This document shows, piece after piece, positions 5,890 to 12,199 of a stretch of DNA of 12,199 nt (the stretch's first letter is position 1; every line of letters begins with the position of its first letter). Below the pieces are notes generated by a model that was not told the origin of the DNA, did no database searches, and worked only from the letters and a program-made list of their open reading frames with translations. This stretch comes from Gammaproteobacteria bacterium (GTDB lineage: Bacteria > Pseudomonadota > Gammaproteobacteria > Eutrophobiales > Eutrophobiaceae). The stretch lies in NCBI GenBank assembly GCA_016844485.1, contig JAENIZ010000022.1, positions 1 to 12,199 of the forward strand. Reading direction: 5' to 3'. The position numbers were made by a program, and so were the translations under genes.

Positions 5890-7188
5890 TTGATTGAATT
5901 ATCCGCCGGCAGCGAGCGAGCTGTTCTGGTACATATCAATTTTCGTAACAAGGAATTTAATGAGGATCTCGATGAGTTTGTCGAACTCGTCACATCATCA
6001 GGTATCAGTATAATAACGACTATTACCTGTTCCAGGGATGTCCCGAGCCCACGCTATTTTATCGGGCGAGGCAAGCTTGATGTTGTAAAACAAGCGGTAG
6101 AAACGCACAAAGCTGATGTTGTCATCTTCAATCATATAATCAGTCCGGCGCAAGAAAGAAATCTTGAACATGAATTAAATTGCCGGGTTATTGATCGGGT
6201 AGAATTAATCCTTGATATCTTCGCGCAGCGGGCGCGCAGTTACGAAGGTAAGCTGCAGGTGGAGTTGGCCCAGTTACAAAATCTTTCAACCCGGTTAATC
6301 CGTGGCTGGACACACCTGGAACGGCAGAAGGGTGGTATTGGCTTGCGAGGCCCGGGTGAAACCCAGCTTGAAACCGACCGGCGTCTGATTGGTAAACGCA
6401 TCAAGACAATCAATACGCGCCTGGAAAAAGTCAGGCGCCAGCGGCAGCAGGGCAGTAAACAACGCAGAAAATCAGAAATACCTGTGGTTTCGCTGGTGGG
6501 ATATACCAATGCGGGTAAGTCGACATTATTTAACAAGCTGACAGGTGCTTCTGTTTATGTGGCGGATAAACTCTTCGCGACGCTTGATCCTACATTGCGG
6601 CGGATTGACGTGGCGCCGGGGGTCCCTGTGATAATGACGGATACAGTCGGATTTATCCGGCATATACCGCATGATTTGATTGAGGCATTTCATGCGACTC
6701 TGGAAGAGACACAGGAGGCTGATCTGCTGTTACATGTCATCGATGCGAATGATGAATACAGACATGCACATATTGAACAGGTCAATCAGGTTATCCATGA
6801 GATCGGCGCCGCTGAGGTCCCCCAGATTGAGGTGTATAACAAGATTGACAAGCAGCAGGGGTTGTCTCCAAGAATGGAGTTGAACGATGATGGTCAGCCG
6901 CATCGGGTCTGGTTATCTGCGCAAACAGGTGCAGGCATGGAATATTTAATTGATGCTGTTTCCCATTTTATTTCGGGCAAGGCTCGGCGGCATCGATTGT
7001 GCTTGCCGGCATCTGCCGGGAAACTACGCGCACAGCTATTCAATATCGGGGCTGTGTATAATGAACACGCTGATGAGCATGGGGGATGGATAATGGAGGT
7101 GAATATGGAAGCCCCGCGGCTTTATCAGCTCTGTCATGAATCCGGGTTGAATGATGTCCAGTTGCAGTCATGCCTCCCTGCACTTTAA
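5890..7188 (+). CDS. hflX: Ribosome-associated GTPase HflX (TTG start)
   Basis: HflX binds the 50S subunit and splits stalled or heat-stressed ribosomes in a GTP-dependent way. Despite its name it is not a core part of the HflKC-FtsH complex. The 432-residue product has the N-terminal HflX domain (about 10-110), the glycine-rich linker GGIGLRGPGETQLETDRR (148-165), and a GTPase domain. That domain has G1 GYTNAGKST (204-212), G3 DTVGF (251-255), G4 NKID (317-320) and G5 SAQTG (343-347). The start is TTG: the only in-frame start codon after the hfq stop and before the conserved AVLVHINF block is the TTG at 5890, and the N-terminus from there lines up with the E. coli protein (MFDRYDAGEQAVLVHI). 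No Shine-Dalgarno is visible, so translation probably depends on hfq or is low. Confidence 0.96.
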   Translation: MIELSAGSERAVLVHINFRNKEFNEDLDEFVELVTSSGISIITTITCSRDVPSPRYFIGRGKLDVVKQAVETHKADVVIFNHIISPAQERNLEHELNCRVIDRVELILDIFAQRARSYEGKLQVELAQLQNLSTRLIRGWTHLERQKGGIGLRGPGETQLETDRRLIGKRIKTINTRLEKVRRQRQQGSKQRRKSEIPVVSLVGYTNAGKSTLFNKLTGASVYVADKLFATLDPTLRRIDVAPGVPVIMTDTVGFIRHIPHDLIEAFHATLEETQEADLLLHVIDANDEYRHAHIEQVNQVIHEIGAAEVPQIEVYNKIDKQQGLSPRMELNDDGQPHRVWLSAQTGAGMEYLIDAVSHFISGKARRHRLCLPASAGKLRAQLFNIGAVYNEHADEHGGWIMEVNMEAPRLYQLCHESGLNDVQLQSCLPAL

Positions 7189-7265
7189 GATCGCAATATA
7201 AACGTAAAGTCAGTCATTGATGCTTACACGGCAAATCAATATTTCACTCTTAGGAGAATAAATTA

Positions 7266-8402
7266 ATGGGATGGAACCAACCGCCAGGCGGTAATAACGG
7301 CAAGGACCCTTGGGGTAGACGTCGCGGTAGCGAAGGGCCACCGGATCTGGATGAGATTGTCCGCAAGATACAGCAGGGATTCGGGGGTTTATTTGGCCGC
7401 CGTCCAGGTAGTGTCGGTGATAATGAATCTTCATTGACGTGGATATTTGTCTTCCTGGCACTGATTGCATGGTTATCCTATGACATGGTCTATACCATTG
7501 ATCAGCAGGAACGCGGAATCGTATTGCGCTTTGGTAAATTTATCTCCACGTTGCAGCCGGGCCTTAATGTTCGTTTTCCACGGCCGATTGAAAATGTCAT
7601 TGTAATCAATGTTGGCCAGGTACGTTCCATTACCCATAAGGCAATTATGCTGACTCAGGATGAAAATATTGTTGATGTCGAGGTGGCTGTCCAGTGGCGT
7701 ATAAAGGAACCGACGGATTATCAATTTAACGTCTATGCCCCCGATGCTACCTTGCGGCAGGCAACCGAGAGTGCGGTGCGCGAAGTGATTGGCAAGAGTG
7801 AGCTGGACTTTGTCCTGACCGAGGGCCGCAGCGAGATAGCACAGGGCCAGCAGAAACTGATGCAACAGATTATGGATGATTACAAGACGGGTATCCTGAT
7901 CCTTGGTGTTGAAATGCAACCTGCGAAACCACCGGATGAGGTCAAGGCGGCCTTTGATGATGCCATCAAGTCCAGGGAGGACGAACAACGTCTGGTGAAT
8001 GAAGCGGAGGCCTATCGTAATGATATTATCCCCAAGGCACGCGGTTCGGCCGCACGGCTGCGTGAAGAGTCAAATGCCTATAAGGCCAGGGTCATTGCAA
8101 AGGCGGAAGGCGAGGCCAGCCGGTTTGAACAATTACTGGCCGAATATGAACGTGCGCCGGAGGTGACCCGTCAGCGACTTTATCTCGATTCGATTGAATC
8201 CGTATTATCCAATACAAATAAGATATTGCTGGATACGGAAGGGAGTAACAGTTTGATGTATTTACCAATTGATAAATTGCTGGAAAGGCGGGGCAGCGAC
8301 CAGACACAGGTAATTCCCAAGGAGTACAAACCTGATTCGCAACCGGCTGTCAGTGAAGACCTGCGCGATCAGCTTTCAACCCGGCCCCGGGGGGTACGTT
8401 AA
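7266..8402 (+). CDS. hflK: FtsH protease modulator HflK (SPFH/band-7 membrane protein)
   Basis: HflK pairs with HflC to form the large membrane cage that surrounds FtsH and controls its access to membrane substrates. The 378-residue product has a Gly/Arg-rich cytoplasmic N-terminus (about 1-55). One transmembrane segment follows (about 57-74, LTWIFVFLALIAWLSYDM), then the periplasmic SPFH domain starting at VYTIDQQERGIVLRFGKF (75-92). A long charged, probably coiled-coil region spans about 225-295. It is somewhat shorter than the E. coli protein (419). AGGAG (7252-7256), nine bases before the ATG, is a good ribosome binding site. The 77-base gap after hflX holds no clear terminator and only weak promoter-like boxes, so hflK is probably cotranscribed with hflX and hfq. 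hflC begins two bases after its stop. Confidence 0.97.
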   Translation: MGWNQPPGGNNGKDPWGRRRGSEGPPDLDEIVRKIQQGFGGLFGRRPGSVGDNESSLTWIFVFLALIAWLSYDMVYTIDQQERGIVLRFGKFISTLQPGLNVRFPRPIENVIVINVGQVRSITHKAIMLTQDENIVDVEVAVQWRIKEPTDYQFNVYAPDATLRQATESAVREVIGKSELDFVLTEGRSEIAQGQQKLMQQIMDDYKTGILILGVEMQPAKPPDEVKAAFDDAIKSREDEQRLVNEAEAYRNDIIPKARGSAARLREESNAYKARVIAKAEGEASRFEQLLAEYERAPEVTRQRLYLDSIESVLSNTNKILLDTEGSNSLMYLPIDKLLERRGSDQTQVIPKEYKPDSQPAVSEDLRDQLSTRPRGVR

Positions 8403-8404
8403 TC

Positions 8405-9280
8405 ATGCTGCCGAGAATAATTATAGTGATTTCGCTGATTGCCGTTGCCGGCTATTTTTCCCTGTATAAAGTGGATCAATGGGAAACTGCCATCGTGTTC
8501 AAATTCCGTGAGATTGACGCTGTGAATGTCCAGCCAGGGTTGCATGTAAAGTTTCCCATAGTGAACACGGTGCAGAAATTTGAAAAACGGTTACTGAATC
8601 TTGACAAGGAGGCACAGCGTTTTCTTACTAATGAGAAGAAGGACGTTTTAGTCGATTACTATATCAAATGGCGCATCTCGGATGTGAATGGATTCTATAC
8701 CGCCACACGGGGTGATGTCCTGTACGCCAATGGATTACTTGAACAAAGGATCACCCGGGCATTACGCGATGAGTTTGGCGCGCGTACGGTCCAGGAAGTC
8801 GTTGCCGGCGAACGCACTCAGGTTCTTGATATCGTCACGGCCACTACCTCAAACCTGCAGGATGAACTTGGAATCACCGTGGTTGATGTGAGGACCAAAC
8901 GTATTGACCTGCCTGCTGAGGTCAGTGATTCGGTCTATGACCGCATGCGCGCTGAGCGTAACCGGGTGGCAAAGGATTTCCGTGCCCGTGGTTCAGAGGC
9001 CTCGGAACGGATCAAGGCCAACGCAGATCGCGAACGCGAGGTTATTCTTGCAAACGCATACAAGGATGCGGAAATCATCCGGAGTGAAGGCGATGCCCAG
9101 GCTACCGGAATTTATGCTGCGGCGTTTGGCAGGAATGAGGAATTTTATACGTTTTACCGCAGCCTGAATGCCTACCAGAACAGCTTCGATAGTGGTAATG
9201 ATATCCTGCTGCTGCAACCCGATTCGGATTTTTTCAAATACTTTAACCATCCAAAGGGGCAAAGATCAAACACTGAATAA
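8405..9280 (+). CDS. hflC: FtsH protease modulator HflC (SPFH/band-7 membrane protein)
   Basis: HflC is the partner of HflK in the FtsH-regulating membrane complex. The 291-residue product starts with an N-terminal membrane anchor (about 4-21, RIIIVISLIAVAGYFSLY). The SPFH domain (about 22-190) opens with KVDQWETAIVFKFREI (22-37), and a charged helical region follows (about 180-245, RMRAERNRVAKDFRARGSEA). It is shorter than E. coli HflC (334) but near the length seen in Pseudomonas. The two-base gap after hflK, with a G-run (8389-8394) as possible ribosome binding site, shows tight coupling. The last codons and the TAA stop (9278-9280) lie inside the left arm of an inverted repeat (9273-9301), so the repeat element defines the C-terminus. 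Confidence 0.97.
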   Translation: MLPRIIIVISLIAVAGYFSLYKVDQWETAIVFKFREIDAVNVQPGLHVKFPIVNTVQKFEKRLLNLDKEAQRFLTNEKKDVLVDYYIKWRISDVNGFYTATRGDVLYANGLLEQRITRALRDEFGARTVQEVVAGERTQVLDIVTATTSNLQDELGITVVDVRTKRIDLPAEVSDSVYDRMRAERNRVAKDFRARGSEASERIKANADREREVILANAYKDAEIIRSEGDAQATGIYAAAFGRNEEFYTFYRSLNAYQNSFDSGNDILLLQPDSDFFKYFNHPKGQRSNTE

Positions 9281-9345
9281 ATCTCCCGTTAATTTATTCA
9301 GCTCAAAAAGTGAGAAATACGGTTTTTACTTTGTCCAATGTTCAG
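9273..9345 (+). repeat. Composite palindromic repeat, copy B (hflC-DUF2065 gap)
   Basis: This is the counterpart of the element at 2637-2710. It contains a 10-base-pair perfect stem, CTGAATAAAT (9273-9282) with ATTTATTCAG (9292-9301), that carries the hflC stop codon. A second hairpin (9307-9332) has loop ATACGG, with two pairs that are G-U rather than standard in the + strand RNA. The final TTCAG (9341-9345) matches the start of hairpin 3 in copy A, but the long perfect palindrome there is missing here. Confidence 0.7.
9307..9332 (+). repeat. Diverged hairpin (copy of hairpin 2) downstream of hflC
   Basis: AAAGTGAGAA (9307-9316) pairs with TTTTTACTTT (9323-9332) around the loop ATACGG. It gives ten pairs in RNA, two of them G-U (9312 with 9327, 9314 with 9325). 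It is 23 of 26 identical to 2672-2697. Confidence 0.65.
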
Positions 9346-9387
9346 GCATATTTGATAATGCTTTTTGTCTCGTTTGAAAGTATATCC

Positions 9388-9409
9388 CCGGGGACAACCC
9401 CGGTTTTTT
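9388..9409 (+). terminator. Rho-independent terminator after hflC
   Basis: CCGGGG (9388-9393), loop ACAA, then CCCCGG (9398-9403) form a perfect six-pair GC stem directly followed by six T (9404-9409). It lies about 108 bases after the hflC stop and 61 bases before the next gene. It should end the hfq-hflX-hflK-hflC transcript. The opposite strand has no U-tract, so it is one-directional. Confidence 0.88.
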
Positions 9410-9431
9410 ATGTCAGGCGCATGCAATAAAC

Positions 9432-9459
9432 TTATTAAGTTAATATATGCTCATATAAC
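9432..9459 (+). promoter_or_regulatory. Candidate promoter and palindromic operator region for DUF2065-hisZ-purA
   Basis: After the terminator, TTATTA (9432-9437) and TATAAC (9454-9459, five of six against the -10 box) are 16 bases apart, which would start transcription only a few bases before the DUF2065 ATG. Two palindromes overlap the site: AACTTATTAAGTT (9429-9441, six pairs around a central T) and TATATGCTCATATA (9444-9457, six pairs around CT). They could be operator half-sites, but AT-rich palindromes also arise by chance. Confidence 0.35.
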
Positions 9460-9470
9460 ATGTATTCGAG

Positions 9471-9656
9471 ATGTGGAGTGAATTACTGACGGCGTTGGCG
9501 CTGGTACTGGTACTGGAAGGTATCATGCCTTTCATGAATCCGGCCGGTTTGCGCAAAATGATTGTCATGGTGGCGCAGATGGATGATGCTACCTTGCGTA
9601 TTGTCGGGTTAACCAGCATGTTGTCGGGGGTCTTGTTACTTTATCTGGTACATTAA
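9471..9656 (+). CDS. yjeT: DUF2065 family small inner-membrane protein (YjeT-like)
   Basis: This 61-residue protein has two predicted membrane helices (about 3-21, containing TALALVLVLEGIMPF, and about 43-60, containing RIVGLTSMLSGVLLLYLV), joined by a short loop with RKMIVMVAQMDDA. The ALALVLVLEG block followed by a KM motif and the position between hflC and purA match YjeT of E. coli. The family's function is not established. Its conserved place next to hflKC hints at a membrane role, but this is inference. No good Shine-Dalgarno is seen before the ATG. The start fits the family N-terminus. It lies after the terminator, so it is probably the first gene of the hisZ-purA unit, six bases before hisZ. 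Confidence 0.9.
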   Translation: MWSELLTALALVLVLEGIMPFMNPAGLRKMIVMVAQMDDATLRIVGLTSMLSGVLLLYLVH

Positions 9657-9662
9657 ATTATC

Positions 9663-10838
9663 ATGGTGACGCAAAATCGCTGGCTCTTGCCTGAAGGTAT
9701 CGAAGAGATATTACCGCCGCATGCAGAACGGCTTGAGGGCTTATGCCGGAATATCATTGATCTCCATATCAGCTGGGGTTATCAATTGGTCACGCCCCCA
9801 TTGATAGAGTATCTGGACTCATTATTGACTGGAACCGGGAGTGATCTCGATCTGCAAACCTTCAAGCTGACGGATCAACTCAGTGGCCGTTTGCTGGGTA
9901 TTCGCGCCGACATCACGCCACAGGTGGCGCGTATCGATGCCCATAATCTCAAACGCGATGTACCAACACGGCTCTGCTATCTGGGAACGGTATTACACAC
10001 ACGATCAGAAAACGCCGGCGGCAGTCGCAGCCCGTTGCAGGTGGGTGCAGAACTTTATGGTCACCAGGGAATTGAGAGTGATGCCGAAATTCTTTGCCTG
10101 ATGCTTGAATCATTGAAGATAGCAGGTGTATCGCAGGTGTATGTGGATCTTGGTCATGTCGGAATTTATCGGGAATTGGCGCGCGAAGCAGGATTGACAG
10201 GAGAACAGGAAATGCAATTGTTCGCTGTTCTGCAACGCAAAGCAGCGGCGGAACTCAATGATCTCATCAGGGCATGGTCATTGCCCGCCAAGACAGGCGC
10301 TATGTTCAGTTATCTGATCGAAGCCAATGGCAGCGTCTCGATAATACAGGAGGCGCGAAAAATACTTGCCGGCCCCAGGATAAAACATAGTCTGGATGAA
10401 TTACAGGCTATTGCTGAACTGGTGAGAAAGCGATTACCGCATGCGCCACTCAATTTTGACCTGGCCGAATTGCGTGGTTATCACTACCACACCGGTATCG
10501 TATTTGCCGCGTATGTACCTGGAAAAGGTCAAGGCATCGCCTATGGCGGGCGCTATGATGATATTGGCAGCGCCTTTGGCCGCGCACGGCCGGCCACCGG
10601 TTTCAGCACGGATGTTAAAACATTGCTGGCGTTAAGTTCAAATAATATTCAGGAACAGCCGGGAATCTTTGCGCCTTGCGCGGAGGATTCCGATCAAAAA
10701 GAGGTAATCAATGAATTACGGCAACAGGGGGAGATCGTAATCTGTGAATTGCCCGGACAGACGGGCAACGCACGCGAGATGGGATGTGATCGTCAACTGG
10801 TACGCAAAGGCAGCACCTGGAAGGTTGTTAAATTATAG
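9663..10838 (+). CDS. hisZ: ATP phosphoribosyltransferase regulatory subunit HisZ
   Basis: HisZ is a catalytically inactive paralogue of histidyl-tRNA synthetase. It joins the short form of HisG into the octameric enzyme for the first step of histidine synthesis and confers histidine feedback control. The 391-residue product starts RWLLPEGIEEILPP (6-19). It has the motif 2-like IRADITPQVARIDAH (80-94), SRSPLQVGAELYG (121-133), DLGHVGIYR (162-170), ELRGYHYHTGIVFAAY (269-284) and GGRYDDIG (295-302). No anticodon-binding domain follows, only a short tail, which separates it from HisS. The DUF2065-hisZ-purA order is typical of Pseudomonas and relatives. Its presence predicts a short HisG elsewhere in the genome. 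The start at 9663 fits the family N-terminus. No strong ribosome binding site is seen, so coupling to the small gene before it is likely. Confidence 0.96.
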   Translation: MVTQNRWLLPEGIEEILPPHAERLEGLCRNIIDLHISWGYQLVTPPLIEYLDSLLTGTGSDLDLQTFKLTDQLSGRLLGIRADITPQVARIDAHNLKRDVPTRLCYLGTVLHTRSENAGGSRSPLQVGAELYGHQGIESDAEILCLMLESLKIAGVSQVYVDLGHVGIYRELAREAGLTGEQEMQLFAVLQRKAAAELNDLIRAWSLPAKTGAMFSYLIEANGSVSIIQEARKILAGPRIKHSLDELQAIAELVRKRLPHAPLNFDLAELRGYHYHTGIVFAAYVPGKGQGIAYGGRYDDIGSAFGRARPATGFSTDVKTLLALSSNNIQEQPGIFAPCAEDSDQKEVINELRQQGEIVICELPGQTGNAREMGCDRQLVRKGSTWKVVKL

Positions 10839-10866
10839 AATAAGAGTGAAACGAACAACGAAATAC

Positions 10867-10870
10867 GAGG
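10867..10870 (+). promoter_or_regulatory. Ribosome binding site that fixes the purA start
   Basis: GAGG at 10867-10870, five bases before the ATG at 10876, supports this start over an in-frame ATG at 10744 inside hisZ. Confidence 0.8.
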
Positions 10871-10875
10871 AAAGA

Positions 10876-12168
10876 ATGGGGAAAAATGTTGTTGTCATTG
10901 GCGCCCAATGGGGTGACGAAGGCAAAGGCAAGGTTGTTGATCTGCTGACGGAGAGGGCGACAGCCGTTGCCCGTTTCCAGGGTGGACATAATGCCGGGCA
11001 TACCGTTGTCATCGACGGCCAAAAAACCGTTCTACACCTCATTCCCTCCGGGATCCTGCGCAACAACGTACGGTGTTTCATCGGTAATGGTGTGGTTTTG
11101 AGTCCTGCCGCATTGCTTGAAGAAATAAAAATGCTGGAAAAAAACAATGTGCCGGTGCGCAAACGGTTGCATATCAGTGATGCCTGTACATTGATCCTGC
11201 CGTATCACAGCGCGCTCGATCAGGCGCGCGAAAAAGCAAAAGGCAGTGCCGCAATTGGCACCACGGGCCGGGGGATAGGGCCTGCTTATGAAGACAAGGT
11301 TGCACGCCGTGCATTGCGAGTCAGCGATCTCCTGCATCGTGAGAGATTTGCTGCAAAATTGGGCGAGGTCCTGGATTATCATAATTTTATGTTGAAAAAT
11401 TATTACAAGACCAGACCGATTGATTTTCAGTCTGTGCTGGATGACACACTTAAATTGGCTGAAGACATCATCCCCATGGTGGCTGATGTTGCAGAATTGC
11501 TCTACCAAATACATAAAAAGGGCGAGAACATTTTATTTGAAGGGGCACAGGGAACCTTACTGGATATCGATCACGGGACATATCCCTTTGTGACTTCATC
11601 CAATACGACTGCCGGCGGTGCAGCCACCGGGACCGGGGTCGGACCGATGAATTTTAATTATGTACTGGGCATCACCAAGGCTTATACAACCCGGGTCGGA
11701 TCAGGCCCGTTCCCGACAGAATTGTTTGACGAACTGGGTGAGCATCTGTCACGGGTCGGTCATGAGTTCGGCGCCACGACCGGTCGTAAACGTCGCTGTG
11801 GCTGGTTTGATGCCGTGGCACTCAGGCGTTCAAAACAGATTAATAGTTTGTCCGGATTATGCGTCACCAAACTTGATGTCTTGGATGGCCTGGAGACGTT
11901 ACAACTTTGTACGGGATATGAATGTAATGGTGAAATCAGATTAACGCCCCCTTCGGGTGCGGATAATCTTGCTGATTGCAAACCGGTCTATGAGGAGATG
12001 CCGGGTTGGGAAGCGTCGACTGTGGGCATCAGGGAGTATAATGCCTTGCCTGAAAATGCCCGCCGTTATCTGAAACGTATGGAGGAGATTGCTGATACGC
12101 CTATTGACATGGTATCTACAGGACCGGATCGCGAACAAACAATTATCCTGCGGCATCCGTTTGATTAA
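10876..12168 (+). CDS. purA: Adenylosuccinate synthetase PurA
   Basis: PurA joins IMP and aspartate using GTP to make adenylosuccinate, the first committed step from IMP to AMP, in the cytoplasm. The 430-residue product (E. coli: 432) has the P-loop-like GDEGKGK (13-19) with catalytic Asp14. NAGHT (39-43) supplies His42, the catalytic acid. IMP-binding GTTGRGIGPAYEDK (128-141), the TTGRKRRCGW block (301-310) and the guanine-specificity motif TKLD (331-334) are all intact. The frame stays open upstream into hisZ, but the family N-terminus (MGKNVVVIGAQWGDEGKGK) and the GAGG site place the start here. It begins 37 bases after the hisZ stop with no terminator between, so the two are probably cotranscribed. 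HisZ and PurA meet metabolically, since histidine synthesis consumes ATP and returns AICAR to the purine pathway. Confidence 0.98.
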   Translation: MGKNVVVIGAQWGDEGKGKVVDLLTERATAVARFQGGHNAGHTVVIDGQKTVLHLIPSGILRNNVRCFIGNGVVLSPAALLEEIKMLEKNNVPVRKRLHISDACTLILPYHSALDQAREKAKGSAAIGTTGRGIGPAYEDKVARRALRVSDLLHRERFAAKLGEVLDYHNFMLKNYYKTRPIDFQSVLDDTLKLAEDIIPMVADVAELLYQIHKKGENILFEGAQGTLLDIDHGTYPFVTSSNTTAGGAATGTGVGPMNFNYVLGITKAYTTRVGSGPFPTELFDELGEHLSRVGHEFGATTGRKRRCGWFDAVALRRSKQINSLSGLCVTKLDVLDGLETLQLCTGYECNGEIRLTPPSGADNLADCKPVYEEMPGWEASTVGIREYNALPENARRYLKRMEEIADTPIDMVSTGPDREQTIILRHPFD

Positions 12169-12199
12169 AATTTTCTGACGTACTTATGGAAAACAAACA

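Noticed and set aside
9168..9377. Small + strand open frame of 69 codons across the hflC 3' end and repeat
   Set aside because: It overlaps conserved hflC coding sequence in another frame, runs into the palindromic repeat and shows no domain.
10744..10875. N-terminal extension of purA to an ATG at 10744
   Set aside because: It overlaps the hisZ 3' end, adds 44 residues absent from the family, and a good ribosome binding site lies before the ATG at 10876.
12186..12199. Possible start of a next gene at ATG 12186
   Set aside because: Only 14 bases remain, with no ribosome binding site. There is too little sequence to support a gene.

Overview
The window is a stretch of housekeeping chromosome from a gammaproteobacterium. 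All twelve genes lie on the + strand, in the order nnrD, tsaE, amiB, mutL, miaA, hfq, hflX, hflK, hflC, DUF2065 (yjeT), hisZ, purA. This is the classic E. coli yjeF-to-purA superoperon, except that hisZ sits before purA, as in Pseudomonas and many other non-enteric gammaproteobacteria. E. coli itself lacks hisZ. The protein motifs and the gene order both point to a free-living, non-enteric gammaproteobacterium. I cannot name the genus.

Layout. Positions 1-1151 hold the 3' part of nnrD (metabolite repair), which shares an ATGA overlap with tsaE (tRNA t6A synthesis). An AT-rich gap of 163 bases leads to amiB (septal peptidoglycan amidase). A 207-base gap made almost entirely of hairpins separates amiB from mutL. 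mutL overlaps miaA (tRNA i6A37 synthesis). Then come hfq, hflX, hflK and hflC, which serve RNA chaperoning, ribosome rescue and control of the FtsH protease. After hflC there is a hairpin repeat and a clear intrinsic terminator. A second unit then starts with a small membrane protein (DUF2065), followed by hisZ (histidine pathway regulation) and purA (adenylate synthesis).

Together the genes cover tRNA modification (tsaE, miaA), mismatch repair (mutL), cell division (amiB), post-transcriptional and membrane quality control (hfq, hflX, hflK, hflC) and nucleotide or histidine metabolism (hisZ, purA, linked through ATP and AICAR). Several genes are set up for translational coupling (nnrD-tsaE, mutL-miaA, hflK-hflC).

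I found no new defence or mobile system. Two things deserve a second look. First, the MutL C-terminal domain aligns with the endonuclease type of MutL, but all three metal or catalytic motifs, and the glutamine of the clamp-binding motif, are replaced. Second, a diverged composite palindromic repeat of about 74 bases occurs in both the amiB-mutL gap and the hflC-DUF2065 gap. The core hairpin differs between the two copies by changes that keep pairing as G-U in the + strand RNA.
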